Origin: Muriicola soli
GTDB taxonomy: Bacteria > Bacteroidota > Bacteroidia > Flavobacteriales > Flavobacteriaceae
DNA length: 64,000 bases
Direction: 5' to 3'
Assembly: GCF_004139715.1 (NCBI RefSeq)
Contig: NZ_CP035544.1
Coordinates: 248,001 to 312,000, forward strand
Shown: positions 44,741-55,222 of the stretch, piece after piece
How positions within the stretch are numbered: the stretch's first letter is position 1
Layout of the letters: every line of letters begins with the position of its first letter
Program-made: the position numbers and the translations under genes
The notes under the pieces: model-generated
Seen by the model: only the letters and a program-made list of their open reading frames with translations
Databases searched by the model: none
What the model was told of the DNA's origin: nothing

Positions 44741-47044
44741 ATGGCCAAAGACAAGAAAAAACGGGAAGCACTTATTTACCACGCAAAACCTACTCCGGGT
44801 AAAATCAAGATTGTCCCCACCAAACCCTATGCTTCGCAAAGAGATTTAGCCCTTGCTTATTCACCGGGTGTAGCGGAGCCTTGTCTGGAAATCGCCAGGG
44901 ACATCGAAAATGTTTACAAGTACACGGCAAAGGGAAATCTTGTGGCCGTTGTCTCTAATGGTACGGCAGTTTTAGGACTGGGGGATATTGGCCCGGAAGC
45001 TTCAAAACCCGTGATGGAGGGAAAATGTCTTTTATTTAAAATATTTGCAGACATAGACGGAATTGACATTGAGCTCGATACCAAGGATATCGATAAGTTC
45101 GTTGAGACAGTTAAAACCATCTCCCCCTCTTTTGGAGGAATCAATTTGGAAGATATCAAGGCTCCTGAAGCCTTTGAAATAGAGCGTCGTTTAAAAGAAG
45201 AGCTCAACATTCCGGTGATGCATGACGATCAGCATGGTACGGCTATTATTTCCTCTGCTGCCTTGATCAATGCACTTGAACTCGCAGAGAAAAAGATCGG
45301 AGACGTGAGGATCGTGATCAGTGGGGCTGGTGCTGCCGCAATTTCATGCACCCGACTGTACAAGGCTTTTGGGGCAAAGGCCGACAATATTATCATGGTA
45401 GACAGCAAGGGAGTAATTCGTAAAGACCGGGAATCACTAACTGCTGAAAAACAAGAATTTGCTACAGGCCGTGATTTCCATACCTTGAAGGACGCCCTGA
45501 AAGATGCTGATGTTTTTATTGGTCTTTCAATCGCAGATACAATGACACCCGCCATGCTAAAATCCATGGCAGAAAATCCTATCGTTTTTGCGATGGCCAA
45601 TCCCGATCCTGAGATCAAGTATAACCTTGCCGTGAAAACAAGGAATGATGTAATTATGGCTACGGGCAGGTCTGACCATCCCAACCAGGTGAATAATGTG
45701 CTTGGATTTCCTTTTATTTTCAGGGGAGCATTAGACGTTCGGGCAACCAAGATCAATGAAGAGATGAAGATGGCTGCCGTAAAGGCCCTGGCCAAACTGG
45801 CCAAGCAGCCCGTACCTGAACAGGTAAATATTGCCTATGGCGAAACCAGATTGACCTTTGGTAAGGAATACATCATCCCAAAGCCTTTTGATCCCCGACT
45901 AATTTCCGAAATACCGCCTGCAGTGGCCAAAGCGGCTATTGAAAGTGGAGTGGCAAAGCTTCCGATCACAGATTGGGAAAAGTATAAAGAGGAATTGTTG
46001 CAACGTTCCGGTGAAGACAATAAGGTAATGCGACTCTTGATGAACCGGGCGAAGAGCAACCCAAAAAAGATCGTATTTGTTGAGGCAGATCAGCTGGATG
46101 TATTAAAAGCGGCTCAGATAGCCTATGAAGAGGGTATTGCCCATCCCATCCTGCTGGGAAATGCAGAAGTAATCCAGGAACTAAAAAAGGAACTGGAATT
46201 TGATGCAGACGTGCCTATTATTGATCACCATACAAAGAATTCGATCGAAAAAAGGATGCATTACGCCCAGAAATACTTTGAAGCCAGAAGGCGAAATGGT
46301 GCCACACTCTACAGCGCCAAAAGCAGAATGCGTCAAAGAAATTATTTTGGGTCGATGATGATCTTAGAAGGAGATGCCGATGGAATGATTTCCGGATATT
46401 CCAGATCCTATGCATCCTCTATAAAACCGGTTTTTGAGGTTATAGGTAGAGCGGCCAATGTGTCAAAAGCCGCTACAGTCCACATCATGATTACAAATCG
46501 GGGCCCTATTTTTCTGGCGGATACTTCAATCAATATCGATCCAACCGCAGAAGAACTGGCTGAAATTTCAGTTATGACAGCTAACCTTGCAAAAGCCTTT
46601 GGTTTTAATCCGGTGATGGCCCTCTTGTCCTATTCCAATTTCGGATCATCAAACCATCCGCATGCCAGGAAAGTAAAAGAGGCCGTTAGGATACTGCATG
46701 AGAACCATCCTGAACTTGTGGTCGACGGTGAAATTCAAACCGATTTTGCCCTGAATAAAGATTTACATCAAAGTCAGTTCCCTTTCTCTAAGATAGCCGG
46801 AAAGAAAGTCAACACTTTGATTTTTCCAAACCTGGAAGCCGCGAATATCACTTATAAGTTACTCAAGGAATTACACGCTGCAGATACTATTGGCCCTATT
46901 ATGCTGGGCTTAAAACGACCTGTTCATATTCTGCAATTAGGTGCCAGCGTAGAAGAGATGGTAAACATCACAGCGGTGGCGGTTATTGACGCGCAGGAAA
47001 GGGAGAAAAGAAGAAAGGCCAAAAGAAAGGCGAACAATAGTTGA
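44741..47044 (+). CDS. maeB: NADP-dependent malic enzyme fused to a phosphotransacetylase-like domain
   Basis: A 767-residue MaeB that decarboxylates malate to pyruvate, making NADPH. Residues 1 to about 425 are the malic-enzyme part: YSPGVAEPCLEIARD, MHDDQHGTAIISSAALINAL, Rossmann glycines VISGAGAAAISCTRLY near 193, and GRSDHPNQVNNVLGFPFIFR. Residues about 430-767 are a phosphate acetyltransferase-like domain (KKIVFVEADQLDVLKAAQIA, GLKRPVHILQLGASVEEMVN) that in E. coli MaeB serves regulation by acetyl-CoA. Length is typical. Probable first gene of maeB-ruvA-sprA, with 34 bases to ruvA. Confidence 0.96.
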   Translation: MAKDKKKREALIYHAKPTPGKIKIVPTKPYASQRDLALAYSPGVAEPCLEIARDIENVYKYTAKGNLVAVVSNGTAVLGLGDIGPEASKPVMEGKCLLFKIFADIDGIDIELDTKDIDKFVETVKTISPSFGGINLEDIKAPEAFEIERRLKEELNIPVMHDDQHGTAIISSAALINALELAEKKIGDVRIVISGAGAAAISCTRLYKAFGAKADNIIMVDSKGVIRKDRESLTAEKQEFATGRDFHTLKDALKDADVFIGLSIADTMTPAMLKSMAENPIVFAMANPDPEIKYNLAVKTRNDVIMATGRSDHPNQVNNVLGFPFIFRGALDVRATKINEEMKMAAVKALAKLAKQPVPEQVNIAYGETRLTFGKEYIIPKPFDPRLISEIPPAVAKAAIESGVAKLPITDWEKYKEELLQRSGEDNKVMRLLMNRAKSNPKKIVFVEADQLDVLKAAQIAYEEGIAHPILLGNAEVIQELKKELEFDADVPIIDHHTKNSIEKRMHYAQKYFEARRRNGATLYSAKSRMRQRNYFGSMMILEGDADGMISGYSRSYASSIKPVFEVIGRAANVSKAATVHIMITNRGPIFLADTSINIDPTAEELAEISVMTANLAKAFGFNPVMALLSYSNFGSSNHPHARKVKEAVRILHENHPELVVDGEIQTDFALNKDLHQSQFPFSKIAGKKVNTLIFPNLEAANITYKLLKELHAADTIGPIMLGLKRPVHILQLGASVEEMVNITAVAVIDAQEREKRRKAKRKANNS

Positions 47045-47078
47045 GATTCAACAATCTATCTAATCAAAAAATTAAGGA

Positions 47079-47660
47079 ATGATCACTCATCTGAAGGGCA
47101 GATTGGTTGAAAAACACCCTACCCATGTCGTTATTGATTGTGGCGGGATTGGGTATTTTGTCAATATTTCTCTCCATACTTATTCGAAGTTACCCGAAAC
47201 AGAAAATGTCCAGCTTTTTACTCATTTGCAGATCAAAGAAGATTCACACACCCTCTTTGGATTTATGGAGGCCTCAGAACGTGAAATATTCCGTTTATTG
47301 CTCTCGGTTTCAGGTATTGGTTCCAGTACGGCAAGGACCATGCTTTCCTCAATGACCCCCCATCAGACAAGAGATGCTATCGCCAAAGGAGATGTACCGG
47401 CAATACAGGCAATTAAGGGCATTGGAGCAAAGACAGCTCAAAGGGTTATCCTTGACCTGAAAGACAAAGTTTTAAAAATTTACGATCTGGACGAAGTTTA
47501 CCCGGATTCAAACAATACAAAGAAGGATGAAGCGTTATCTGCTTTAGAGGTTCTTGGCTTTCAACGAAAGCAAGCCGAAAAGGCGGTTGAGAAGGTTTTA
47601 AGCCAGGATGCTTCACTAAGCGTAGAGAACATTATCAAACATGCGCTGAAAAATTTGTAA
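47079..47660 (+). CDS. ruvA: Holliday junction branch migration protein RuvA
   Basis: A 193-residue DNA-binding partner of RuvB. N-terminal OB fold (MITHLKGRLVEKHPTHVVID, GGIGYFVNISLHTYSKL), two helix-hairpin-helix motifs (LLSVSGIGSSTARTMLSSM, AIQAIKGIGAKTAQRVILDL) and the C-terminal RuvB-contact domain (DEALSALEVLGFQRKQAEKA). Length is normal. It lies directly before sprA (5 bases), an order seen throughout Flavobacteriia, although there is no known functional link. Confidence 0.97.
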   Translation: MITHLKGRLVEKHPTHVVIDCGGIGYFVNISLHTYSKLPETENVQLFTHLQIKEDSHTLFGFMEASEREIFRLLLSVSGIGSSTARTMLSSMTPHQTRDAIAKGDVPAIQAIKGIGAKTAQRVILDLKDKVLKIYDLDEVYPDSNNTKKDEALSALEVLGFQRKQAEKAVEKVLSQDASLSVENIIKHALKNL

Positions 47661-47665
47661 AAAGT

Positions 47666-50600
47666 TTGAAAACAGGGGCAAAAACGTTACTTAAATCTTC
47701 ATTTAAGCTATTTTTCCTATCCTTCATTTTCTTTTGGACCGGACTTACCTGGTCTCAGGAAACGGAAGAACAAGTCACCGACTCTGTTCAGACCGGGGTG
47801 GCCCTTGGTAAAATTAAGATGCCCAACCCAGACAGCATTGTTTCCAAGTACATCTACGATCCGCAACTAGACAGATATATTTACACTGAAACCGTCGGGG
47901 AATACAATATCAATTATCCGGTAATTCTTACCCCCGAACAGTATCTCGAATTGATTCGAAAAGAGAGTATCAAATCCTATTTCAAGGATAAGATAGATGC
48001 GTTTTCCGGGAAGAAGGAAGGGAGCGAAGAGGCACGGCGGAATTTGCTCCCGAACTTCTATGTCAATAGCAATTTCTTCGAATCGGTTTTTGGGGGTAAT
48101 ACCATCGAAGTTATTCCTCAGGGATCCGTGGCCATGGATCTTGGAGTCATCTGGCAAAAGAATGACAATCCTGCCCTCTCGCCCAGGAACAGGACTAACC
48201 TATCCTTCGATTTCGATCAGCGCATCAGCCTGAGCATGTTGGGAAAAGTAGGGGAAAGGCTACAGGTCACGGCAAATTACGATACGGAAGCGACCTTTGA
48301 TTTTCAGAATTTGGTAAAGCTCGATTATACGCCAACCGAAGATGATATCATCCAGAAAATTGAAGTTGGTAATGTCAATATGCCCCTGAACAGCTCCCTG
48401 GTAACCGGTGCACAAAGCCTTTTTGGGGTTAAAACCCAGCTGCAGTTTGGTAAAACTACGGTTACGGCTGTTTTTTCCGAACAACGATCACAAAATAATA
48501 CCGTAGTTGCACAGGGTGGGGGAACGATTAACGATTTTGAACTCACTGCCCTCGACTACGACGAGGACCGGCACTTCTTTCTGGCCCAGTATTTCAGGGA
48601 TCAGTATGATGAAGCCCTGTCCAATTACCCCTTTATTCGTAGTCAGGTGCAGATTACCCGACTTGAAGTATGGGTCACCAACCGCAGTCAGCAAACGCTC
48701 AATGTGAGAAACGTTGTCGCTCTGCAGGATCTGGGAGAAGCTTTGGAGGAGAAAACAAGAATTGGACAAGCCAATGGTGATCCTGCAGGATTTTTTAATA
48801 TTTCAGCAACAAACCCTGAATTACCCAGGAACGGGGCAAATGACTTTGATCCGGCTTTGATCGGCAACGGCGGGGCCTTAACCACAGAAATCAGGGATAT
48901 CGCCACCGTGGACAACGGATTTAATATTACAGGGGGTTACCAAATCAATCAGGGATTTGATTACGCCATCCTTGAGAATGCCAGGAAATTAGAAATTACA
49001 CGTGACTATCAGTTCAACTCGCAGCTCGGATATATTTCCCTGAATCAACGTTTGAGCAATGACGAAGTTCTCGCCGTGGCCTTTCAATATACTTTTAATG
49101 GGGAGGTTTTTCAGGTAGGGGAATTTGCCAATGGCGGGTTGGATGCAACAACCGTGGCTGGTGGAGTAACCCCGGAAATCACAAACAACACCCTGGTTTT
49201 AAAATTATTAAAAAGTAACATCACCAATGTCAACGATCCTATTTGGGATCTGATGATGAAAAACATCTATGCCACTGGGGCTTTTCAGCTAAGTGAAGAA
49301 GATTTTAAACTGAATATTCTGTATTCTGACCCTACCCCCAGAAATTATATCACTCCCGTAGATCCCAATGCCGGATGGCCTTCAGTCCCGAAGCCACTTG
49401 AGGATAGGATACTTCTGGATGTATTTAACCTGGACCGACTTAACGTATACAGGGATGTGCAGCCCGGAGGTGACGGCTTCTTTGATTTTGTTCCCGGGAT
49501 TACGGTCAATACCCAGGGCGGACAGATCATTTTTACAAAAGTTGAACCCTTTGGGGAATACCTTTTTGACCTCCTCGGCGGAGGAACATACGAGGTGGAT
49601 AATGATCAGGGATACAACGTGAATCAACAGAAGTATGTCTTCAGGAATATGTATGCCAATACAAAGGCAGCATCTCTGCAGGATGCAGAGAAAAACAGAT
49701 TCAGGCTTAAAGGGCGTTATAAATCAGAGGGCAGTAATGGTATCCCGATTGGAGCATTCAACGTTCCCAGAGGATCCGTACGTGTCACTGCAGGAGGGAG
49801 ACAATTGCAGGAAGGAATCGACTATACCGTAAACTACCAGGCAGGAACCGTTCAAATACTTGATCCTAGCTTGCAGGCCTCCAACACGCCTATCAATATT
49901 TCTGTAGAGAACAATGCGGTTTTCGGACAGCAAACCCGAAGATTCACAGGCGTAAATATAGAACACCAGTTCAATGAGAATTTTGTGCTCGGGGGAACTT
50001 TACTCAACTTAAACGAGCGCCCGCTGACGCAAAAATCGAATTACGGGATAGAACCGGTAAACAATACCATCTTCGGCCTCAATGGTAACTTCTCAACCGA
50101 GGTTCCTTTTCTCACCAGACTGGCTAATAAGTTACCCAATATCGATACGGATGTGCCCTCGAATATTTCACTTAGGGGAGAAGTGGCCTATCTTATCCCA
50201 AATTCACCAAAGAACGCCGATTTCCGCGGAGAGACTACCACATATCTGGACGATTTTGAAGGTGCTCAGGCACTGATAGACATTCGTTCCTCTTTGGGCT
50301 GGTCCCTGGCAAGTACGCCTCTTGAGTTCCTGGATGAAGGAGAGTCAGATCTCGAAGTAGGATACGAACGTGCTAAAATGGCCTGGTATACCATTGACCC
50401 GATCTTCTTCACGAATCAGAGACCTACGGGGATATCAGATAATGACTTATCTACCAATGAAACTCGAAGGGTATTTATTGACGAGGTTTTCCCTCAGATT
50501 GATATTGCCCAGGGACAGACCACAGTTCAGAACACTCTCGATATTGCCTATTATCCTTCTCAAAAAGGACCCTATAATGCAAATCCTGATTTTGGCTCCG

Positions 50601-53600
50601 AACTGCCTACCGAAAAATGGGGTGGAATCATGCGTTCCCTGAGTAGTACAAATTTTGAACAGTCGAATGTCGAATTCGTACAATTCTGGGTGATGGATCC
50701 CTATGTAGACGGTATAGCCACTGGCACCGGCGAACTTGTGATCAACCTTGGAAACATATCTGAAGACATTCTTGCGGATGGCAGGAAGCAGTACGAGAAT
50801 GGCCTTCCCGGAGTAGACAGCAACGACCTTACCACCAACACGATCTGGGGAAGGGTTCCGGCTACCCAATCACTGGTCTACGCATTTGATGCCGATGAAA
50901 CGAACAGGGGATTACAGGATCTTGGATTTGACGGTTTACCCGATAATGAAGAGGCTGCACAGGGCTATAATGGTCCGGCAGAGGATCCCGCTTTAGACAA
51001 CTATCAATATTACCTCAACCGGGAGGGAAATATCCTGGAGCGTTATTTCGACTTTAATAACGTAGATGGAAATTCGCCTGTAACCGTTACCAATACCAAC
51101 CGAGGGTCAACAACGCTCCCGGATGTGGAAGACATAGATCGCGACCTGACGATGAACACGATCAACAGTTATTATGAATACCGCATTCAGATAAAACCCA
51201 ATACCACGGTGAACGATCTCTACGTAACCGATATCAAAGAAGGAGTTACTCCGGACCTGCCCAATGGTACTCAATTAAATCGGAGGTGGATACAGTATAA
51301 GATCCCATTAAGCGATTTTACCGACGCCATAGGCGGGATCTCTGATTTCAGGTCCATCAGTTTTATGCGGATGTACCTCACAGGCTTCACGGATAATGTA
51401 GTGCTCAGGTTTGCTACTCTGGATCTGGTTCGGGGTGATTGGCGGAACTATACCAAAAGTCTTGAGGCTGATAATGACGACCCCTCTGATGACGCGACAG
51501 TTGTTGATGTAAATACGGTAAACATAGAGGAGAACAATTCAAGAATCCCTATTCCTTATGTTCTTCCTCCGGGAGTAATCAGGGAGCAGCTGAATAACAA
51601 CAACACCATCATCAGGCAGAATGAACAGTCTTTATCTTTCTTGATTGAAAATCTTGAACCTGAAGATTCCCGGGGGGTATTTAAAAATGTGAACATAGAT
51701 GTAAGACAGTACGAGCGATTAAAAATGTTCATGCATGCTGAGAAGCTTCTAAATTCAGACTATCTCGATGACGATGTTCCTTTAGTAGGTTTCTTGCGGA
51801 TCGGAACCGACTTTTCAGAAAATTACTATCAAATTGAAGTGCCATTACAATTTACTTCTTTTGGTGCCAGTGCGGCAGAGGATATCTGGCCGGCAGTGAA
51901 TGAATTAGACATTGCCCTGGATGATCTCAAAAGGGTTAAATCCCAGGGGATCTCAGATCAGACACTTAGTGATGTCACTTATTATGAAATTGTGAATGGG
52001 GAGATCACTATTGTTCCCGAATTTGCCCCCAGGACACTTGGGCAAATCAGGATAGGAATCAGGGGAAATCCTTCTTTGGGAAGTATCCGGAGCATGATGG
52101 TTGGGGTAAAGAACATTGACAATACTCCTGCCAGAGGAGAAGTCTGGTTTAACGAATTGAGATTGGCTGGGCTCGATAACCAGGGCGGATGGGCAGCAAT
52201 TGCAGCTTTTGATGGGAACATGGCCGATTTTGCCAATGTTTCTGCAACCGGAAGTAAAAGCACATCAGGCTTTGGCGCCATTGATCAGATGCCCAATGAA
52301 AGGGCTCGGGAAGATGCAATATCGTATGACGTGGTGACAAATGTAGAACTGGGGCAATTGCTCCCGCAAAAGTGGAATTTGCAGATCCCATTCAACTATG
52401 GAATATCCGAACAATTGATCACCCCGGAATTTGACCCTGTCTACGACGACCTGAAGCTCGAAGACCGAATCGCAACTGCAGGCACAGCCCAGGAGGCTGA
52501 CGAGATCCGGGAGCAGGCAGAGGATTACACCAAAAGGACGAGCATAAACTTTATCGGCGTTCGAAAAAACAGAGGAGAAGACGCAGATGCGAATTTCTAT
52601 GATGTGGAAAATTTCACCTTCAATTATTCCTATAACGAAACGGAACATCGGGATTTTGAAGTAGCCAGTTTGAGGGATCAGAATGTGAGAGCGGGGTTTG
52701 TTTACAATCACAACTTTAAACCGGTATCAGTTGCTCCGTTTGCAAAAAAAGACTCGCTGTTTACAGGCGACTACTGGAAGTGGCTGAAGGATCTGAATTT
52801 CAATCTACTGCCTACGAGTATTTCACTTCAATCGGACATTAATCGACAATTTAACCAGCAGCGCTTCCGCGATGTTCTGGAGCCTGGCGTTGAGCGATTG
52901 GAACTTCCTCTGCTGCAACAGCGAAACTATCTTTTCAATTGGCAATACGCCCTTAATTACAGTATTACTAAGTCGCTCCGACTCAATCTGACATCCTCAA
53001 ACAACAACATCGTAAGAAATTATTTTGAAGAAGAAGGAAACCCCAATTCTCTGATCAATCAGGAATTAAATGTCTGGGACGGATTTTTTGATATCGGTGA
53101 ACCCAATCGCCATGCCCAGCAGATGCAGTTGAATTATGAGTTGCCGCTGAACAAGATCCCTGTACTCGATTTTATCAATGCGCAATACACTTATACCAGT
53201 AATTTCGACTGGCAACGCGGGGGTGATGCCATCAGGGAGGTAACCGGGGAGGATATCAACACCATCCAAAATGCGAATACTCACAATCTTACGGCTACTT
53301 TCAATATGCAGCGTTTTTACGATCAGGTAGGGCTGAAAAAAGTGACAGGTAAAGGTACAGTGAGCCCGGTGAGAAGGGATAAGGCAGGTAATTTACCTAC
53401 AGGAGCCGAAGCCAATGCCCCTAAAAAAACATCCGGTCTTTGGAATACGGCCGTAGACATCATCACCATGGTGAAGCGCCTCAATGTAAATTACAACGAG
53501 AATAATGGTCAGGTTTTACCTGGATATACACAGTCCATAGGTTTTATCGGGACAACAAGGCCCACCCTTGGCTTTGTGTTTGGGAGCCAGGCAGATGTTC

Positions 53601-54772
53601 GTTTTGAGGCGGCTAGAAATGGATGGCTAACCGTTTTTCCCGAATTCAATCAGCAATTTATAAAGAGGACAAACAAACAACTCAATTTAACTGCTACAGC
53701 GCAACCTGTTCAGGATCTTACTATTGACTTGGTTGCCGATCGTCAGTTTTCGAGCAGCTTGCAGGAAAATTTTAAAGTTGAGGATGGAGAGTATATTGTT
53801 CAGACGCCAAATACTTTTGGCAATTTCAGTATCTCTACAATGATGTTGGGGACTTTCTTTTCCAAAAGTGATGAGTTTACCTCTGATAATTTTGAGACGT
53901 TTAAGGAGAATCGTATTGTTATCGCAAATCGAATCCTATCAGATCGGGGAGGGGCAGACGAAGGTGTTGACGGAAATGGTTTTCCAATCCGGTACGGAAA
54001 TACGAGCCAGGACGTATTGCTTCCTGCCTTCTTTGCGGCTTATACAGGTCAGGATGTAAATAGGGTGAATCTGGATGCTTTCAGAGACATCCCCATTCCC
54101 AACTGGAATATAAAATACACCGGCTTGATGCGGAACAAGTGGTTTAAGAAAAAGTTCAAAAGATTTTCTCTCAGTCACGGATACCGGGCAGCCTACAGCA
54201 TCAATAATTTCCAGACCAATTTGGAGCGTCAGAACGGACAGATTGATCCGGAGAACCAGGACTTACTTCCTGAGAATATTATCAACAACGTAGTTCTGAC
54301 AGACCAGTTCAATCCTTTGATGCGGGTAGATTTTGAAATGAAGAATTCGATGAGTGTGGTGGCTGAGGTAAGGGCCGATCGTACCTTGTCCCTGAGTTTT
54401 GACAATAATCTGCTTACAGAGATCAACGGGAAGGAATATACCATAGGTTTGGGATACCGCTTTAAGGATGTCACCTTTGTCACTAACATTGGGGGCGAAA
54501 AACAAAGGCTAAAGGGCGATCTTAACCTGAAGGCGGATGTGAGCCTGAGAGATAATATCACGATTATCCGAAACCTGGATCTGGACAACAATCAGATTAC
54601 CTCGGGACAAAATCTTTTGTCGGTTAAGTTCACGGCAGATTATGCGCTGAGTAAGAGTTTGAATGCGCTTTTCTTCTACGATCATTCTTTCTCGCAATTT
54701 GCAGTCTCAACTGCCTTTCCTCAGACCACCATAAATACAGGGTTTACCCTGCGATATAATTTTGGCAATTAA
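47666..54772 (+). CDS. sprA: Type IX secretion/gliding motility outer-membrane translocon SprA
   Basis: A 2368-residue SprA, the giant beta-barrel channel of the type IX secretion system. It exports cargo with a CTD and, in gliding species, SprB adhesin. It starts with a signal peptide (residues 1-31, FKLFFLSFIFFWTGLTWSQ) from a TTG codon; no in-frame ATG would keep it. Family-typical blocks include the N-terminal NYPVILTPEQYLELIRK, KKEGSEEARRNLLPNFYVNS, many aromatic beta strands and the C-terminal strand TTINTGFTLRYNFGN, which ends in the BAM-type aromatic pattern. The size matches characterised SprA proteins. It is one uninterrupted frame, which is reassuring given the indels elsewhere. 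Confidence 0.97.
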   Translation: MKTGAKTLLKSSFKLFFLSFIFFWTGLTWSQETEEQVTDSVQTGVALGKIKMPNPDSIVSKYIYDPQLDRYIYTETVGEYNINYPVILTPEQYLELIRKESIKSYFKDKIDAFSGKKEGSEEARRNLLPNFYVNSNFFESVFGGNTIEVIPQGSVAMDLGVIWQKNDNPALSPRNRTNLSFDFDQRISLSMLGKVGERLQVTANYDTEATFDFQNLVKLDYTPTEDDIIQKIEVGNVNMPLNSSLVTGAQSLFGVKTQLQFGKTTVTAVFSEQRSQNNTVVAQGGGTINDFELTALDYDEDRHFFLAQYFRDQYDEALSNYPFIRSQVQITRLEVWVTNRSQQTLNVRNVVALQDLGEALEEKTRIGQANGDPAGFFNISATNPELPRNGANDFDPALIGNGGALTTEIRDIATVDNGFNITGGYQINQGFDYAILENARKLEITRDYQFNSQLGYISLNQRLSNDEVLAVAFQYTFNGEVFQVGEFANGGLDATTVAGGVTPEITNNTLVLKLLKSNITNVNDPIWDLMMKNIYATGAFQLSEEDFKLNILYSDPTPRNYITPVDPNAGWPSVPKPLEDRILLDVFNLDRLNVYRDVQPGGDGFFDFVPGITVNTQGGQIIFTKVEPFGEYLFDLLGGGTYEVDNDQGYNVNQQKYVFRNMYANTKAASLQDAEKNRFRLKGRYKSEGSNGIPIGAFNVPRGSVRVTAGGRQLQEGIDYTVNYQAGTVQILDPSLQASNTPINISVENNAVFGQQTRRFTGVNIEHQFNENFVLGGTLLNLNERPLTQKSNYGIEPVNNTIFGLNGNFSTEVPFLTRLANKLPNIDTDVPSNISLRGEVAYLIPNSPKNADFRGETTTYLDDFEGAQALIDIRSSLGWSLASTPLEFLDEGESDLEVGYERAKMAWYTIDPIFFTNQRPTGISDNDLSTNETRRVFIDEVFPQIDIAQGQTTVQNTLDIAYYPSQKGPYNANPDFGSELPTEKWGGIMRSLSSTNFEQSNVEFVQFWVMDPYVDGIATGTGELVINLGNISEDILADGRKQYENGLPGVDSNDLTTNTIWGRVPATQSLVYAFDADETNRGLQDLGFDGLPDNEEAAQGYNGPAEDPALDNYQYYLNREGNILERYFDFNNVDGNSPVTVTNTNRGSTTLPDVEDIDRDLTMNTINSYYEYRIQIKPNTTVNDLYVTDIKEGVTPDLPNGTQLNRRWIQYKIPLSDFTDAIGGISDFRSISFMRMYLTGFTDNVVLRFATLDLVRGDWRNYTKSLEADNDDPSDDATVVDVNTVNIEENNSRIPIPYVLPPGVIREQLNNNNTIIRQNEQSLSFLIENLEPEDSRGVFKNVNIDVRQYERLKMFMHAEKLLNSDYLDDDVPLVGFLRIGTDFSENYYQIEVPLQFTSFGASAAEDIWPAVNELDIALDDLKRVKSQGISDQTLSDVTYYEIVNGEITIVPEFAPRTLGQIRIGIRGNPSLGSIRSMMVGVKNIDNTPARGEVWFNELRLAGLDNQGGWAAIAAFDGNMADFANVSATGSKSTSGFGAIDQMPNERAREDAISYDVVTNVELGQLLPQKWNLQIPFNYGISEQLITPEFDPVYDDLKLEDRIATAGTAQEADEIREQAEDYTKRTSINFIGVRKNRGEDADANFYDVENFTFNYSYNETEHRDFEVASLRDQNVRAGFVYNHNFKPVSVAPFAKKDSLFTGDYWKWLKDLNFNLLPTSISLQSDINRQFNQQRFRDVLEPGVERLELPLLQQRNYLFNWQYALNYSITKSLRLNLTSSNNNIVRNYFEEEGNPNSLINQELNVWDGFFDIGEPNRHAQQMQLNYELPLNKIPVLDFINAQYTYTSNFDWQRGGDAIREVTGEDINTIQNANTHNLTATFNMQRFYDQVGLKKVTGKGTVSPVRRDKAGNLPTGAEANAPKKTSGLWNTAVDIITMVKRLNVNYNENNGQVLPGYTQSIGFIGTTRPTLGFVFGSQADVRFEAARNGWLTVFPEFNQQFIKRTNKQLNLTATAQPVQDLTIDLVADRQFSSSLQENFKVEDGEYIVQTPNTFGNFSISTMMLGTFFSKSDEFTSDNFETFKENRIVIANRILSDRGGADEGVDGNGFPIRYGNTSQDVLLPAFFAAYTGQDVNRVNLDAFRDIPIPNWNIKYTGLMRNKWFKKKFKRFSLSHGYRAAYSINNFQTNLERQNGQIDPENQDLLPENIINNVVLTDQFNPLMRVDFEMKNSMSVVAEVRADRTLSLSFDNNLLTEINGKEYTIGLGYRFKDVTFVTNIGGEKQRLKGDLNLKADVSLRDNITIIRNLDLDNNQITSGQNLLSVKFTADYALSKSLNALFFYDHSFSQFAVSTAFPQTTINTGFTLRYNFGN

Positions 54773-54787
54773 GCCAGAAATTGTTTT

Positions 54788-54818
54788 TTGAAAACCTTAT
54801 CGGAATCCGTTACATTTG
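54788..54818 (+). promoter_or_regulatory. Promoter of gcvH
   Basis: TTG (54788-54790, within TTTTTTG), a 20-base spacer and TACATTTG (54811-54818) match the Bacteroidota promoter. It lies in the 69-base sprA-gcvH gap, and places the gcvH start at 54842 rather than at an in-frame TTG at 54788, which is part of the -33 box. Confidence 0.78.
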
Positions 54819-54841
54819 CCTACGTAACTAATTCAAAAAAC

Positions 54842-55222
54842 ATGAACATTCCATCCGAGTTAAAATATACCAAAGACCATGAATGGGTCAGAATTGAGGG
54901 CGATACCGCCACTGTTGGGATCACCGATTTTGCCCAGGGAGAGTTGGGAGATATCGTCTACGTGGAAGTAGAGACGCTTGACGAAACCCTCGAAAAAGAA
55001 GAGGTTTTTGGCACCGTGGAGGCTGTTAAAACGGTATCCGACCTTTTTCTTCCCTTAAGTGGAGAGATCATTGCTTTTAATGAATCCCTTGAGGATGAGC
55101 CTGAAAAAGTGAATTCCGATCCTTACGGCGAAGGGTGGATGATCAAAATTAAATTCAGCGATAAAGCTGAATTAGAAGAATTAATGAGTGATGTTGCCTA
55201 TAAGGAACTCGTAGGTGCTTAA
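54842..55222 (+). CDS. gcvH: Glycine cleavage system H protein
   Basis: A 126-residue lipoyl carrier that shuttles the aminomethyl group in glycine cleavage. The lipoyl-lysine motif [18 protein letters not shown] is intact, with the fold around it ([51 protein letters not shown]). ATG at 54842 ([15 protein letters not shown]) is the family start. No other gcv gene is nearby. The vanZ-like gene overlaps its 3' end by 8 bases, so the two are translationally coupled. Confidence 0.96.
   Translation: MNIPSELKYTKDHEWVRIEGDTATVGITDFAQGELGDIVYVEVETLDETLEKEEVFGTVEAVKTVSDLFLPLSGEIIAFNESLEDEPEKVNSDPYGEGWMIKIKFSDKAELEELMSDVAYKELVGA

Noticed and set aside
45229-45804. A 191-residue open frame on the minus strand inside maeB
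   Set aside because: It is antisense to a conserved, complete malic enzyme, has no recognisable domain, and its composition mirrors the complementary codons of maeB.
47666-54772. Possible repeat array or fusion within the 7.1-kb sprA gene
   Set aside because: The length, N-terminal blocks and C-terminal strand match full-length SprA, and no exact repeats were seen.
54788-54841. Upstream in-frame extension of gcvH from a TTG
   Set aside because: The TTG is part of the -33 promoter box, and family members start at MNIPSELKY.
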